Origin: Sandaracinobacter neustonicus
GTDB taxonomy: Bacteria > Pseudomonadota > Alphaproteobacteria > Sphingomonadales > Sphingomonadaceae
Assembly: GCF_006385875.1 (NCBI RefSeq)
Contig: NZ_VFSU01000011.1
Location: forward strand, 416,149-480,148
Length of the DNA stretch: 64,000 bases
Direction: 5' to 3'
Positions 1 through 9,278 of this stretch are shown in pieces. The position numbers were made by a program, and so were the translations under genes. Within the stretch, counting starts at the first letter, position 1. Each line of letters opens with the position of its first letter. Under the pieces are notes generated by a model. The model was not told where the DNA came from. It did no database searches and saw only the letters and a list, made by a program, of their open reading frames with translations.

Positions 1-2420
1 AGATCATCGACGCGACCTCGCTGCCCAACTGGGCCTATCTGGTGCCCAAGGTGATCGCCGTTTCCGCCGTGCTGTTCGCGACGCTGCTGATTTCGGTGGT
101 CGCCTCGGTGATCATTCAGCTGATCCGCGGCCAGACGGACCTGCAACTGGGCCAGTATCTGCTGTGGTATATCCTGCCGCTGACTGTCGACATGGTGATC
201 CTCTCGGTGCTCGCCGTGTTCGTGCAGGCGCTCAGCCCGAACAAATATGTCGGCTGGGCGATCATGGTCGTCTACATCGTCGCCACCATCAGCCTGAAGA
301 CGATGGGCTTCGAACATCCGCTCTACCTCTATGGGGAAACCGGCCGTGTCCGCTTCTCCGACATGAACGGAGACAATGTGGGCGGTGCCACCGCGTGGTG
401 GCTCCGGCTGTACTGGGGAGCCTTCGCGCTGATCCTTGCGGTGCTGGCGCACCTGCTGTGGCGGCGCGGCACGGCGGTTTCGCTGAAATCCCGCCTGCAA
501 CGCATGCCTGCCCGGCTGAAGGGCGCGCCCGGCCTGCTGCTGTTGGCAGGCGCGCTGATCGCCGGCGGAACCGGGGCTTTCATCTTCCACAATATGAACG
601 TGCTGAACCCCTATCGCACGCAGGACGACAATGAAGCCCGCCTTGCCGCGATCGAGAAGAAATATCTGAAATATGAGAAGCTTCCGCAGCCCGCGATCAC
701 GGATATCAAGCTGGATGTCGATCTTCACCCGGCGGAAAAACGCGCCGATTTTCGGGGCCGCTATGCGCTGGTGAACAATCGCGACGTTCCCATCAGCGAT
801 CTGCACATCCAGTTGAACAACCCCGATCTGAAGCTGCTTTCGCTGACGATTCCGGGTGCAACGCTGGTGTCTGACGATCCCGAACTTGGCTATCGCATCT
901 ACCGCTTCGCCAGGCCGCTTCAGCCGGGCGAGACCGCCAGCCTCGAATTCCACACAAGGCTCTGGCAGCAGGGCTTCCGCGCGCAGGGGGACAGCACAAG
1001 CATCATCCCCAACGGCAGCTTCCTGAACAACAGCGATTTCGCCCCGCTGATCGGGATGGACCGTTCCGGCCTGCTGAGCGACCGGGTGAAGCGCCGCAAG
1101 CAGGGCCTGCCCGCCGAACTGCGCCCGGCGAAGCTGGAGGATATGTCTGCCACGCAGCGCAACTATGTCGGCAACGCCGCATGGGTTTCAGCCGATATCA
1201 CCGTGACCACCGATGCAGACCAGACGCCTATTGCCCCCGGCGACAAGGTGTCAGACGTCTCGAAAGACGACCGCCGCACCGCGCGCTTCGTCTCGAAGGG
1301 GCCGATCCTCAGCTTCTTCTCCGTCCAGTCCGCCCGCTATGCGGAAAAGACGCTGGACGACAATGGCGTGAAGCTGAGCGTGTTCTACCACCCCGGCCAT
1401 GAAGCCAATGTGGAGACGATGCTGAAGGCGATGAAGGCGAGCCTCGATTATTATCGGGCGAATTTCGGGCCTTATCAGTTCGATCACGCCCGCATCATCG
1501 AATTTCCGGGCTATGCCACCTTCGCGCAGGCGTTCGCGGGCACCATGCCCTATTCGGAATCCATCGGTTTCCTCGCCGACACGTCGGACCCGGACGCGAT
1601 CGACTACCCCACCTATGTGACGGCGCATGAAGTGGCGCACCAATATTGGGCGCACCAGATCATCAGCGCGGATATGCAGGGCGGCACCATCTGGGTGGAA
1701 ACGCTGGCGCAATATTCGGCGCTGATGGTGATGAAGCAGCTCTATGGCGAGGATAAAATCCGCCGCTTCCTGAAATATGAGCTGGACAATTACCTGCGCA
1801 ACCGGGGCGGCGAAGCCATTGAGGAATTGCCGCTGAACCGCGTGGAAAATCAGGGCTATATCCATTACCGCAAGGGCTCTCTCGCGCTCTACCTGCTGGC
1901 AGACCGGCTGGGCGAGGACCGGGTGAACGCCATGCTGGCGGAGATGCTGAAGAAATACCGCTTCACCGGCCCGCCCTATGTGCGTTCGACGGACCTTGTG
2001 GATGGCTTCAAATCGCTCGCCCGCACGCCGGAGGAACGGCAGCTGGTGGAAGATCTGCTGGAGAAGATCACCATCTTCGATCTGAAGGCCCCCACCGCCA
2101 GCACCCGCAAGCTGCCGGACGGAAATTGGGAAACCACGCTCAACGTCTCCGCCGCGAAGGCCTATGCTGATGGCAAAGGCAAGGAAACGCCCGCCCCGCT
2201 GGCAGACAGCATCGACGTGGGCCTGTTCAAGGCCCGGCCGGGGCAGGGTGCGTTCTCGAAAGCGGACGTGATCCTGATGGAACGCAGGCCCGTTCGCTCG
2301 GGCGAGCAGAAAATCGTGATCGTCACGAAAGAGAAGCCCGCGTTCGCCGGGATCGACCCCTACAACAAATATGTGGACCGCAACTCCGACGACAATGTGA
2401 CCGCCGTGACGGGGGGCTGA
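1..2420 (+). CDS. ABC-2-type permease / M1 family aminopeptidase fusion (5' partial)
   Basis: The reading frame is open from the left edge, so the true start lies upstream and only the C-terminal part is present. The visible N-terminal portion has about five membrane segments (positions 42-620), consistent with the end of an ABC-2-type permease domain. A long periplasmic peptidase domain follows. It carries the zinc motif HEVAH at positions 1626-1640, with the third ligand expected in the WVETLAQY segment 20-odd residues later, as in M1 gluzincins. Proteins with this permease/M1 architecture are usually near 1,190 residues and pair with an ABC ATPase gene, which would lie to the left of this window. 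The transported substrate and peptide substrate are unknown. The family call is firm; the function is inferred from architecture only. Confidence 0.85.
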   Translation, partial: IIDATSLPNWAYLVPKVIAVSAVLFATLLISVVASVIIQLIRGQTDLQLGQYLLWYILPLTVDMVILSVLAVFVQALSPNKYVGWAIMVVYIVATISLKTMGFEHPLYLYGETGRVRFSDMNGDNVGGATAWWLRLYWGAFALILAVLAHLLWRRGTAVSLKSRLQRMPARLKGAPGLLLLAGALIAGGTGAFIFHNMNVLNPYRTQDDNEARLAAIEKKYLKYEKLPQPAITDIKLDVDLHPAEKRADFRGRYALVNNRDVPISDLHIQLNNPDLKLLSLTIPGATLVSDDPELGYRIYRFARPLQPGETASLEFHTRLWQQGFRAQGDSTSIIPNGSFLNNSDFAPLIGMDRSGLLSDRVKRRKQGLPAELRPAKLEDMSATQRNYVGNAAWVSADITVTTDADQTPIAPGDKVSDVSKDDRRTARFVSKGPILSFFSVQSARYAEKTLDDNGVKLSVFYHPGHEANVETMLKAMKASLDYYRANFGPYQFDHARIIEFPGYATFAQAFAGTMPYSESIGFLADTSDPDAIDYPTYVTAHEVAHQYWAHQIISADMQGGTIWVETLAQYSALMVMKQLYGEDKIRRFLKYELDNYLRNRGGEAIEELPLNRVENQGYIHYRKGSLALYLLADRLGEDRVNAMLAEMLKKYRFTGPPYVRSTDLVDGFKSLARTPEERQLVEDLLEKITIFDLKAPTASTRKLPDGNWETTLNVSAAKAYADGKGKETPAPLADSIDVGLFKARPGQGAFSKADVILMERRPVRSGEQKIVIVTKEKPAFAGIDPYNKYVDRNSDDNVTAVTGG

Positions 2421-2490
2421 CCCGCCCCCCGCTACATCTTGCGTTCATTTTTATCCGGCAAAGGCAGGGGAAAGGCGGGCTTGCCCGCGT

Positions 2491-5301
2491 ATGAACGGTG
2501 TGATGATGTATCGATCCACGGCTGCAACAGCCGCTTTCGCCCTTTTTGCCTTTGCTGATGCTGCCACTGCCGGGGAAACCCCCGCGCCCGAACCGCAGGC
2601 CGCGCCGAATGCGGCCAGTTCTGCGCCTGCATCGGCCCCGGCGGACTCCACGGATGGCGAGGATATCATCGTCTCGGCGGGCATTCCGCGCGGCTCCGTC
2701 GTTTCGGATATCAAGCCCGACATGGTGCTGAACGCGGCCGACGTGCGCGCTTATGGTGCCAGTAGTCTGCAGGATCTGCTCACCCAATTGTCCCCGCAAA
2801 CTGGCAGTGGCCGCGGGCGCGGCGGCGAGATGCCGGTGGTGCTGATGAACGGGCGGCGGATTTCCGGTTTTCAGGAAATGCGCTCCATCCCGCCGGAAGC
2901 CATTGTGCGGGTTGAGATTCTGCCCGAGGAAACGGCACTGGCCTATGGTTATCGCGCCGATCAGCGGGTGGTGAACTTCGTGCTGCGCGAACGCTTCCGC
3001 GCTGTGACCGGTGAACTGGAACTGGGCATGCCCACCGCGGGCGGGCGGCACGATATGGAGATCGAAACCTCCATGACCCGCATCGACCGTGACACGCGCA
3101 CGCTGATAGACTTCTCGCTGGATCGCGCCACCCGGCTGCTGGAAAGCGACCGCAGCATCCTGCAGACGGCCACCGCGCTGCCCTATGCGCTGGGCGGCAA
3201 CATCATTGCCCCGGTGAACGGCGACGAGATCGACCCGGCGCTGTCCGCGCTGGCCGGGCAGACGGTGACGGTCGCGGCCGTGCCCGCTTCGGCTGCGAAC
3301 GGCACGGCGTCGCTCGGCGATTTCGCCAATGGGGCGAATGCACCGAACAACACCGATATCGGCCGCTATCGCACACTGCTGCCGCAATCTCTCGACCTAA
3401 CTGGTGGTGCCAGCATGACCCGGCCGCTGTCGACCAGCGTTCAGATGACATTGTCGGCCCGGCTTGCATCCTCATCGTCTGAAAGTCGTCTGGGGTTGCC
3501 GACGACCGATGTCACGCTTCCCGCTGCCAATCCGTTCTCACCCTTCACCACAGACACCCGTCTGGTCGGCTACAGCGATGTGCGGGGGCCGCTGGTTCGC
3601 GACAGTGATGAATGGACGGGTCGACTTGCAGCAGCCTTCAACGGTGATACGAACGGCTGGCGCTGGTCAGTTACCGCCAGCCATGACCACAATGAATACC
3701 GCACGCTGACAGACCGTTCGCTGAACCTTAGCGAAAGTCAGGCGCGGCTGGACGCGCTGGACCCGACCTTTAACCCGTTTGCCGTCAACGCGCTGAACGG
3801 CCCGCTTAATCAGGACCGTTCCGGCACCAACACGGATCGCAGCCTTGTCGAGGCCGTCGCCAACAAGCGGCTGATCGATCTGCCGGCGGGCGCGCTGTCC
3901 ACCAGCTTCAAGCTCGGGCTCGATCACCGGGATTTTGACAGCTACACCCGTCGCAGCGGCCTTGAGCAGGAAACCAATCTGAAGCGCACGCAAGGCACCG
4001 CGCAGATGAGCGTGGACCTGCCGCTCACCAGCCGACGCCGCGAAGTCGGCGCGTTTCTGGGCGACCTCAGCCTGAACGGCAATATCGAGAGCGACCAGCT
4101 GTCTGACTTCGGCAACCTCATCACATGGGGCGGCGGTATCACGTGGCGGCCGGTGGAAATCACCCAGTTCATCGCTTCTTACACCTCTGAACAGGGCGCG
4201 CCGAGCATCCAGCAGCTGGGTAACCCGCTGGTCACCACCCCCAATGTCCGTGTGTTCGATTATGCCACCGGTGAAACGGTGGAAATCAGCCGTCTGGATG
4301 GCGGCAACGCCGATCTTTCGGCAGACCGGCGGCAGGTGTGGAAGCTGGGCGGCCGCATCAACCCCATCAAGGACACGGATTTCAGCCTGCAGGCCGATTA
4401 TGTGAAAACCCGCATCACCGGCCCGATCGCAGGCTTCCCCACCGCCACGGCGGAGATCGAGGCGGCCTTCCCGGAACGTTTTCTGCGCGATGCGGACGGC
4501 AAGCTGCTGCTGATCGACAACCGCCCCGTGAATTTCGAACGCTCAGACAAGGCCGAACTGCGCTGGGGGGTGAATTTCTCGCAGCGGATCAAGCCGACGC
4601 AGGCCGAACAGGCCGCCATGGCCGCCCGCCGCGCCGAATTCGAAAAGCTGCGCGCCGAGGCGCAGGCAAGCGGCAAGCCGATCCCCGGCGTTCCGGCGTG
4701 GATGCAGCAACGGCCGCAGGGCGCACCGATGGGCGGCGGTGGACCGGGTGGGCCGGGTGGCCCCGGCGGCGGTCCGCGCGGGCCGATGGGTGGCGGCGCG
4801 ATGGGCGAGGGCCGCTTCCAATTCTCCCTGTTCCACACATGGCGCTTCACCGACACCATCCTGATCCGCGATGGCGTGCCGGAGCTGGACCTGCTGAACG
4901 GTTCCGCCACGGGCAGCAGCGGTGGCGTTCCGCGCCATCTGGTCGAGGCCCGCGCCACCATCAACAAGAGCGGGCTTGGCGCGCGCGCCTCTTTGAACTG
5001 GCAGAGCGGAACCGATGTGCTGGTGAACCCCGGCGGCGCGCCCAGCGCCGAAGATCTGCACTTCTCTGACCTCACCACCGTGAACCTCCGGCTGTGGGCC
5101 GATCTGGGGCAGCGCTTCGATCTGGTGCGCAAGGCCCCGTGGCTGCGCGGCACGCGAATCGCCTTCGGAGTGGACAATCTGTTCGATCAGAAGATGAGCG
5201 TGCGCAGCCGCGACGGCGTGACGCCGATTAATTACCAGCCGGACCTGATCGATCCCATCGGCCGCCGGGTGGAAGTGTCGATCCGCAAACTGTTCTTCTG
5301 A
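2491..5301 (+). CDS. TonB-dependent receptor
   Basis: A 936-residue outer-membrane receptor. It has an Ala-rich signal peptide (about residues 1-27) and a plug domain (about 60-165) with the usual LNAADVRAYG, VVLMNGRRI and IPPEAIVRVEIL segments. A long beta-barrel follows and ends in the aromatic KLFF C-terminus expected for assembly by the BAM machinery. Near residues 700-775 there is an insertion: a charged, helix-like stretch followed by a Gly/Pro-rich tract (about 746-773), then the FQFSLFHTWRF strand. Similar inserts are seen in sphingomonad receptors of this type. No carboxypeptidase-like N-terminal domain or FecR/sigma pair accompanies it, so there is no clue to the substrate. The start follows a purine-rich stretch; a second in-frame ATG lies at 2503. 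Confidence 0.88.
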   Translation: MNGVMMYRSTAATAAFALFAFADAATAGETPAPEPQAAPNAASSAPASAPADSTDGEDIIVSAGIPRGSVVSDIKPDMVLNAADVRAYGASSLQDLLTQLSPQTGSGRGRGGEMPVVLMNGRRISGFQEMRSIPPEAIVRVEILPEETALAYGYRADQRVVNFVLRERFRAVTGELELGMPTAGGRHDMEIETSMTRIDRDTRTLIDFSLDRATRLLESDRSILQTATALPYALGGNIIAPVNGDEIDPALSALAGQTVTVAAVPASAANGTASLGDFANGANAPNNTDIGRYRTLLPQSLDLTGGASMTRPLSTSVQMTLSARLASSSSESRLGLPTTDVTLPAANPFSPFTTDTRLVGYSDVRGPLVRDSDEWTGRLAAAFNGDTNGWRWSVTASHDHNEYRTLTDRSLNLSESQARLDALDPTFNPFAVNALNGPLNQDRSGTNTDRSLVEAVANKRLIDLPAGALSTSFKLGLDHRDFDSYTRRSGLEQETNLKRTQGTAQMSVDLPLTSRRREVGAFLGDLSLNGNIESDQLSDFGNLITWGGGITWRPVEITQFIASYTSEQGAPSIQQLGNPLVTTPNVRVFDYATGETVEISRLDGGNADLSADRRQVWKLGGRINPIKDTDFSLQADYVKTRITGPIAGFPTATAEIEAAFPERFLRDADGKLLLIDNRPVNFERSDKAELRWGVNFSQRIKPTQAEQAAMAARRAEFEKLRAEAQASGKPIPGVPAWMQQRPQGAPMGGGGPGGPGGPGGGPRGPMGGGAMGEGRFQFSLFHTWRFTDTILIRDGVPELDLLNGSATGSSGGVPRHLVEARATINKSGLGARASLNWQSGTDVLVNPGGAPSAEDLHFSDLTTVNLRLWADLGQRFDLVRKAPWLRGTRIAFGVDNLFDQKMSVRSRDGVTPINYQPDLIDPIGRRVEVSIRKLFF

Positions 5302-5309
5302 TCGGGGCT

Positions 5310-5459
5310 TCAGCCGCCGAACGGGGCCAGCAGGATCAGCGCGACAGCGGCCAGAAAGGCAAGGGCGGTCAGCACCCGGTCCAGCCCCGTGCCCGGCTCC
5401 GCACCCGGCCGTTCGGCGGGGACGGCTTCGCTGTCTTGAAGGGCGCGGGGCGATTCCAT
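5310..5459 (-). CDS. small single-membrane-segment protein, unknown function
   Basis: A 49-residue frame with a Pro/Glu-rich N-terminus and one hydrophobic C-terminal helix (VLTALAFLAAVALILLAPFGG), the layout of a tail-anchored or single-pass peptide. The ATG at 5459 was chosen over an in-frame TTG at 5495; neither has a strong ribosome binding site. It sits convergent to the receptor gene (stop codons 8 bp apart) and downstream of the methyltransferase on the same strand. Codon use is like its neighbours. The function cannot be inferred, and it could be spurious. Confidence 0.45.
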   Translation of the reverse strand: MESPRALQDSEAVPAERPGAEPGTGLDRVLTALAFLAAVALILLAPFGG

Positions 5460-5528
5460 GGGCGGGATAGTCGCCTGCGCGGGCGGCGGGCGCAAAACAG
5501 CATCGCTTGAAGCGGCGAAAGCCAGACT

Positions 5529-6155
5529 TCATGCGGGCCGGGCTTCACCCCATTCCACCCACGCCGCGAACTTCGGCGATTTTTCCATGTAACCGCCGTT
5601 GCGCGCCGCCACATGGAAGCCCGCCGCCGTCACGCTGTCCGTCACGGGGCGGGTCAGGTGGCAGCCGCCCGCGATGGGCTTCCACAGCGGCTCGATGCGC
5701 CGCTGCCATTTGCGGACATCGTCATGCGGAGACAGGCCATGTTCCAGAAACAGCAGCCGTCCGCCGGGTTTCAGTACCCGCTTCGCTTCCGCGAGCGCCC
5801 GCGCCGGGTCCTGCACGGAACACAAAGTGAAGGTACACAGCACGGTGTCGAAGCGGGCGGTGGGGAAGGGCAGTTCCTCCGCCACGCCCTTTTCCAGCTG
5901 GAAGAAGCCCCGGTCAGCTTGGGCCATACGTTCGTTCGCCAGCGCGATCAGCCCGTCGGACGGGTCGATCCCCGTCACCCGGCGCACCTTCGCGCGATCA
6001 TAAACGGCAAGGTTCGCACCGCCGCCCGCGCCCAGTTCCAGCACATCGCCTTCGGCCAGCGGCACGATCCCGGCGCGCAGCTTCATCACCGGCGGCTGTG
6101 AGCAGCAGAAGCCGATCAGCCGGGGCACCATATGCCTGTCCCACCATCCGCCCAT
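5529..6155 (-). CDS. class I SAM-dependent methyltransferase (UbiE-like)
   Basis: A 208-residue methyltransferase. The SAM-binding motif I is VLELGAGGGANLAVYD, followed by the acidic RVTGIDPSDG, a motif near DTVLCTFTLCSV and the post-motif VLKPGGRLLFLEHG. The overall pattern matches the Methyltransf_11/UbiE group acting on small or lipid-like substrates. The frame is open further upstream, but a strong GGGAGGA ribosome site lies just before two adjacent ATGs (6158 and 6155). The second has better spacing and is used here. It is divergent from the DUF418 gene, with only 58 bp between the starts. The substrate is unknown. Confidence 0.85.
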   Translation of the reverse strand: MGGWWDRHMVPRLIGFCCSQPPVMKLRAGIVPLAEGDVLELGAGGGANLAVYDRAKVRRVTGIDPSDGLIALANERMAQADRGFFQLEKGVAEELPFPTARFDTVLCTFTLCSVQDPARALAEAKRVLKPGGRLLFLEHGLSPHDDVRKWQRRIEPLWKPIAGGCHLTRPVTDSVTAAGFHVAARNGGYMEKSPKFAAWVEWGEARPA

Positions 6156-6213
6156 CATCCGTCCTCCCACGAAAACTCTAGCGAATCCCGGGCCGTCATG
6201 CGAACCTCCGCTT

Positions 6214-7449
6214 GTGGGGGGGAACCGCATCACATCCATTGATACCGTGCGCGGCGTGGCCGTGCTGGGCATCCTTGTGATGAACATCATCGGCATGGCC
6301 TTTGCGGGGGCGGCTTATCTGAACCCAATCTACACCGGCGGGAATGAGCCCGTGAACATCGCGCTGTGGGCCGTCGCCTATGTGGCGGTAGACGGCAAGA
6401 TGCGGGCGCTGTTCGCGATGTTGTTCGGCGCATCGCTGCTGCTGATGGCCGAAGGCGGGCCGCCGGAGCGCGCCACCGCCCGCCATGTCGCACGTATGGC
6501 GGTGCTGTTCCTGTTCGGCATGGTGCATGCCTCGCTGTTATGGTCCGGCGATATCCTGCTGCCCTTCGCGCTGGTCGGGCTGGCGATCTGGCCGCTTCGG
6601 AATCAGCCGGTGCAACGGCTGTTCCTGATGGGCGTGATCGCGCTGGGGCTGCAGGCTGCGATCACCGCCACCTTCGGGATGCAGGCGCTACAGGTGCAGG
6701 CGGCGGTGCAAGGCCCCAATCCGTCCCCAGCCGCGCTTGAGGCATGGGAGAGCCTGCGAAGCGCCACCTACAGCCCGCCGGACGCCGTTGCCGAAGAAAC
6801 GGCAATGTATCGAGGAAGTTTGTCCGATATTCTGAACATTCGCCACCAATCGGTTCTGTTTGCCCGCTTTTTTCTGCTGCCCTTCACCTTTTTCGCGGAA
6901 AGCGTGGGGTTGATGCTGATCGGCATGGGTCTGTATCGGCTGGGCTGGTGGCAGGGCGGCTTTTCGTCCGCGCATTACCGCCGCCTTGCCGCGCGGCTGA
7001 TCCCGCTGGGCTGGGCGCTGGGCGGCGTGCTGGGCTGGCTGTTCGCGCGCTCCGGCTTCTCTGCGATCAGTTTTTATTTCACCGATGCCGTGCGGGTGTT
7101 CGTCGCGCCGATGCTGTCGCTGGGCTATGCCGCCGCGCTGATCGCGCTGGTGCAATCCGGCGCGCTGCCCGGGCTTGTCCGCCGCCTTGCTGCCTGTGGG
7201 CGGATGGCGCTCAGCAATTATCTGGCGGCCTCCATCCTCGGCAACCTCATCTTCACCGGCATCGGCCTTGGTCTGTACGGCCAACTCTCTCGACTGGCGG
7301 TGATGGGTGTGGTGCTGGCGATCTGGGCGCTGCAACTGGGCTGGTCCCGGCCATGGCTGGAACATTTCCGCTATGGCCCGTTCGAATGGCTGTGGCGCAG
7401 CCTCGCCCGCTGGCAGCGCCAGCCGATGAAGCCGCCCGCCTATCAATAG
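6214..7449 (+). CDS. DUF418 domain membrane protein
   Basis: A 411-residue polytopic inner-membrane protein with 8-10 hydrophobic segments. It starts with RITSIDTVRGVAVLGILVMN, the signature of the DUF418/YeiB group, and ends in HFRYGPFEWLWRSLARW, the conserved DUF418 C-terminal signature. These proteins are related to membrane acyltransferase-like folds, but their activity is not established. The start is a GTG at 6214; no in-frame ATG is better placed. The last 7 bases overlap the convergent gamma-glutamyltransferase gene, so the two stop codons lie inside each other's coding sequence. Confidence 0.85.
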   Translation: MGGNRITSIDTVRGVAVLGILVMNIIGMAFAGAAYLNPIYTGGNEPVNIALWAVAYVAVDGKMRALFAMLFGASLLLMAEGGPPERATARHVARMAVLFLFGMVHASLLWSGDILLPFALVGLAIWPLRNQPVQRLFLMGVIALGLQAAITATFGMQALQVQAAVQGPNPSPAALEAWESLRSATYSPPDAVAEETAMYRGSLSDILNIRHQSVLFARFFLLPFTFFAESVGLMLIGMGLYRLGWWQGGFSSAHYRRLAARLIPLGWALGGVLGWLFARSGFSAISFYFTDAVRVFVAPMLSLGYAAALIALVQSGALPGLVRRLAACGRMALSNYLAASILGNLIFTGIGLGLYGQLSRLAVMGVVLAIWALQLGWSRPWLEHFRYGPFEWLWRSLARWQRQPMKPPAYQ

Positions 7450-9191
7450 CCCAGCGCCACCCCATCCTTGCGCATTTCCGTCGCGCCCCACCACACCTTG
7501 TTCGCGGCGTCCCACATCACCGCCTGATAGCCGCCGACATCCTGGAAGCCGTCCAGAATCACATGGCCGCGCGCCCTCAGGTCCGAGCGGGTGGCGGCAC
7601 CGATCTGGCTTTCCAGAAACACGCCGGATGCGGTTTCGCGCCCGTCGTCGCCCGGATCGGGGCTGCCCAGATGCCGCACGCGCGGCGCATCGCCTGCGGC
7701 TTGCAGGTTCATCTTCAGGTCGATGATGTTCACCAGCGCCTGCACCTGCCCCTGCGGCTGCATGGTGCCGCCCATCACCCCGAACGCCAGCAGCGGCTCC
7801 CCGGCTTTCGTCACGATCCCCGGAATGATGGTGTGGAAGGGCCGCTTGCCGCGCGCCACGACATTGCGCGCCTTCGGATCGAGCGAGAATTGCGCCCCAC
7901 GGTTTTGCAGCATGAAGCCCCATGTGCCGCGCCCGCCATCCACCGGTGCACTGCGCGGCACCACCACGCCCGATCCCATCCCGGCATAGTTGGATTGAAT
8001 CAGGCTCACCATCATGCCGCTGCCGTCTGCGGTGGACAGATAAGTGGTGTCGTTCTTCTCGCCCTCGGGGTCTCCGGCGGGCACATCGGCGGGCAGCGCC
8101 TTGTCCATGCGGATCATCGCCGCCCGCTTGGCGATATAGTCGTCAGACAGCAGCGCCTGCACCGGCAGCTTCACCTGCCTTGGATCGGCGATGAAGGCCG
8201 CCCGGTCCGCGAAGGCCAGCTTCTTCGCCTCCACCAGCACATGGATGCGATCCGCCTCGCTCAGCGTCGCCATCGGGAATTTCTCCACGATACGCGCCAT
8301 CTGCAAGGTCGTCAGCCCCTGTGTGGCGGGGGGAATCTGCCACAGCGTGACGCCGCGATAATCGGCATGGATGGGCTGCACCCACTCGGCCTTCATCGCC
8401 GCGAGGTCGGCTGCCGAATGCTGCCGCCCGAAAGCCTTGAAATGCCGTTCATAATCCGCCGCGAAGGCGCCCTTGTAAAAGGCATCCGCGCCGCCCGCCG
8501 CGATCAGCTCCAGCGTGGCCGCCAGATCGGGGTTGGTGAAAACCTGCCCCTCCACCGGCGCGGCCCCGCCGGGCGCGAACAGCGCCTTCCATTGCGGGCC
8601 TTGAATGGCGTCACCCTGCCGTTGAAAATTGCTGAGATTGGCGGCCCAGCCCCGCGCAATCACCGGCGAAACGGGGAAGCCTTCCTTCGCGTAACGGATG
8701 GCAGGGGCCAGCACCGCCGCCATCGGCAGCTTGCCGTAGCGCTTGTGCAGCGCCTCCCACCCGGCGACCGCACCGGGCGTGGTCACCGAATCCATTCCCC
8801 GATCCAGCCCGCCCGCCGCCTTCGCGCGCGCGGCGAGCGCCTTCACGTCCAGCTTCAGCGGCGCAAAGCCGGAGGCGTCCAGCCCCGTCACGCCTTTCGT
8901 GGCGGGATCATAGACCAGCGCGAACAAATCGCCGCCAATGCCGTTCCCGGTCGGCTCCACCAGCCCCAGCACAGCGTTCGCGGCAATCGCCGCATCCGCT
9001 GCCGATCCGCCCGCGCGCAGAATCTCCACCGCTGCCTGCGTGGCGAAGGGGTGGGCGGTCGCCGCCATGCCATGCACCGCGATCGCGGGGGAGCGCCCCT
9101 GAAACGCCGGATCGCCGCGCCGGTCCCCCGCATGAGCGGGCTGAACGAAAAGGGCAAAGGCGGCAGCAAGCAGGGCAGGGCGAAGGCGCAT
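7443..9191 (-). CDS. ggt: gamma-glutamyltransferase
   Basis: A 582-residue periplasmic Ntn-hydrolase precursor that would transfer or hydrolyse gamma-glutamyl groups, for example from glutathione. It has a cleavable signal peptide (LLAAAFALFVQPAHA, cut near residue 21) and the large-subunit motifs AAVEILRAGGSAADAAIA and GNGIGGDLFALVYD. The autoprocessing site is KNDTTYLS, in which Thr382 should become the new N-terminal nucleophile of the small subunit. The Thr-Thr pair of the family is kept. The length is normal. An AAAGGAG-type ribosome site precedes the ATG. It is divergent from the cyclopropane synthase gene, with 87 bp between the starts. Confidence 0.93.
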   Translation of the reverse strand: MRLRPALLAAAFALFVQPAHAGDRRGDPAFQGRSPAIAVHGMAATAHPFATQAAVEILRAGGSAADAAIAANAVLGLVEPTGNGIGGDLFALVYDPATKGVTGLDASGFAPLKLDVKALAARAKAAGGLDRGMDSVTTPGAVAGWEALHKRYGKLPMAAVLAPAIRYAKEGFPVSPVIARGWAANLSNFQRQGDAIQGPQWKALFAPGGAAPVEGQVFTNPDLAATLELIAAGGADAFYKGAFAADYERHFKAFGRQHSAADLAAMKAEWVQPIHADYRGVTLWQIPPATQGLTTLQMARIVEKFPMATLSEADRIHVLVEAKKLAFADRAAFIADPRQVKLPVQALLSDDYIAKRAAMIRMDKALPADVPAGDPEGEKNDTTYLSTADGSGMMVSLIQSNYAGMGSGVVVPRSAPVDGGRGTWGFMLQNRGAQFSLDPKARNVVARGKRPFHTIIPGIVTKAGEPLLAFGVMGGTMQPQGQVQALVNIIDLKMNLQAAGDAPRVRHLGSPDPGDDGRETASGVFLESQIGAATRSDLRARGHVILDGFQDVGGYQAVMWDAANKVWWGATEMRKDGVALGY

Positions 9192-9278
9192 TCAATATCT
9201 CCTTTCGGTTACAAAAGCAGCTTCGGCCAGCCGCGCCAAGGCTTGCCTCCCCCGCCCGCCGCCGCCAAAAGGGGCGGC

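Noticed and set aside
2476..2489. Small GCGGGC/GCCCGC hairpin before the TonB receptor as a riboswitch or terminator
   Set aside because: Only a 6-bp stem in a 70-bp gap, with no conserved riboswitch core and no T-tract.
6744..9278. Long plus-strand open frame running into cfa
   Set aside because: It is the antisense shadow of gamma-glutamyltransferase and part of DUF418. The real cfa start is at 9279, where protein homology begins, and the extension has no recognisable protein features.
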